Below are positions 63,460 through 64,000 of a stretch of DNA of 64,000 nt, in pieces; positions within the stretch are counted from its first letter, which is position 1; each line of letters starts with the position of its first letter. A program made the translations under genes and the position numbers. The stretch is from Antennarius striatus (lineage: Eukaryota; Chordata; Actinopteri; Lophiiformes; Antennariidae). The stretch lies in the NCBI RefSeq assembly GCF_040054535.1, contig NC_090789.1, positions 9,373,973-9,437,972 on the forward strand, in the 5' to 3' direction. The notes under the pieces were generated by a model. It saw nothing but the letters and a program-made list of their open reading frames with translations. It had not been told where the DNA came from and searched no databases.

Positions 63460-63600
63460 TTTCTTTTACCGCTCCGTCCGTAACGCGCGCCGCTCTTCCT
63501 TCCGGCGCATCGCTCTCGCGTCGCGTCGCGTACGGTGACGTCACGGACCGCCATACCCGACCGGAGCTGCTCACACTGGTCACACTCACCGCTGTTCATA
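63460..63600 (-). promoter_or_regulatory. CpG-rich promoter of the Myb/SANT gene with a perfect CRE
   Basis: A sharp CpG cluster (GCGCGCCG, CGCGTCGCGTCGCGTACG) lies directly upstream of the start codon. It includes a palindromic TGACGTCA at 63536-63543 and an ETS-type CCGGAAG on the minus strand at 63499-63505. CpG density is unlike anything else in the window. No TATA box is seen. Confidence 0.6.
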
Positions 63601-63739
63601 CCGATGTAAAACCACCTCCCAATGCGGTTTCAATCCGTCCCGCAAATACCGGATATCATGTAGTATGGGACTGTTCAGACTACAAACGAGATGGGCTAAT
63701 CTGGATTGAACAGATTAACATTGTTGAGGAAAACAGAGG

Positions 63740-63800
63740 ATTTGGACATTTTTAAAAGTAAACTGAAGAACCATCTTTTAAAGTTGGCTTTCAACTAAAA
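63740..63800 (+). mobile_element. LINE reverse-transcriptase C-terminal remnant
   Basis: In one plus-strand frame the DNA reads DIFKSKLKNHLLKLAFN then stop, like the end of ORF2 in fish non-LTR elements (the FKSxLKTHLF type). It is short and truncated on the left. Confidence 0.35.
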
Positions 63801-63880
63801 ATGTATTTATTAAAAAAAATATTATTACTTTTAACCTTTTAGTCTGGCTCTTAATTGAATCATTTTTATTTCATTGACTG

Positions 63881-64000
63881 GGGACAGCAGTGGCTCAGTG
63901 GCAGAGCAGCTGCCTTATGATCAGACATCGGAGGTTCGATTCCTGCTCACGCCAGCCATCCTCAGTGTGTGGGGTGACAGTGGGAGGCGTCAGCTCACCT
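63881..64000 (+). mobile_element. tRNA-derived SINE head, running off the window
   Basis: An A-box-like TGGCTCAGTGG (63891-63901) and a B-box GGTTCGATTCC are spaced as in a tRNA gene. The segment does not fold into a full cloverleaf with a matched acceptor stem and continues into unrelated sequence, as expected for a SINE. Confidence 0.5.

Noticed and set aside
63881-63955. A tRNA gene at the right edge
   Set aside because: A- and B-box-like words are present but a full cloverleaf with matched acceptor stem is not; a tRNA-derived SINE explains it better.

Overview
This is a vertebrate nuclear genomic window, almost certainly from a ray-finned (probably percomorph) fish. Genes are split into many short exons with GT-AG introns. 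(CA/TG)n microsatellites are dense, up to about 145 bp long, and the tails of fish non-LTR retroelements are present. It carries five protein-coding genes, four of them in the same order and orientation that I know from human chromosome 1p35: RBBP4 (+), SYNC (-), KIAA1522/NHSL3 (+), YARS1 (-). No bacterial features, operons or CRISPR arrays occur.

Layout. 1-4080: 3' part of rbbp4 (chromatin WD40 protein), interrupted in one intron by an old pogo/Tigger-like element. 4386-7085: sync (syncoilin, an intermediate-filament protein) on the minus strand, convergent with rbbp4, with a probable non-coding first exon near 8.23 kb. 8.4-17.4 kb: intergenic DNA with microsatellites. 17.5-48.86 kb: nhsl3 (Nance-Horan-like 3), whose first 24 kb hold three alternative first coding exons (18477, 27592, 39733). 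All three end in the same splice phase and can join the common second exon at 41533, which lies just behind a 19-C tract. 50406-55.85 kb: yars1 (cytosolic tyrosyl-tRNA synthetase) on the minus strand, complete in 13 coding exons plus a non-coding first exon with an ATF4-type element. 57440-59831: a fish rho-class glutathione S-transferase on the minus strand. 62005-63459: a Myb/SANT-like DNA-binding protein gene on the minus strand, behind a CpG-rich promoter with a perfect CRE. The right edge has a LINE remnant and a tRNA-derived SINE head.

The genes do not form a pathway; they are neighbours by ancient synteny. The gst and Myb/SANT genes lie where I would expect S100PBP beyond YARS1 in mammals. 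I reconstructed exons by reading splice sites by eye and checking phase: every listed coding sequence sums to a multiple of three and reads through to a stop. I found no undescribed biological system. The most notable signals are the phase-matched alternative promoters of nhsl3, the C tract at its shared acceptor, a CAPC motif in the GST, an ATF4-type element at yars1, and a facing pair of CA/TG arrays able to form a large hairpin.
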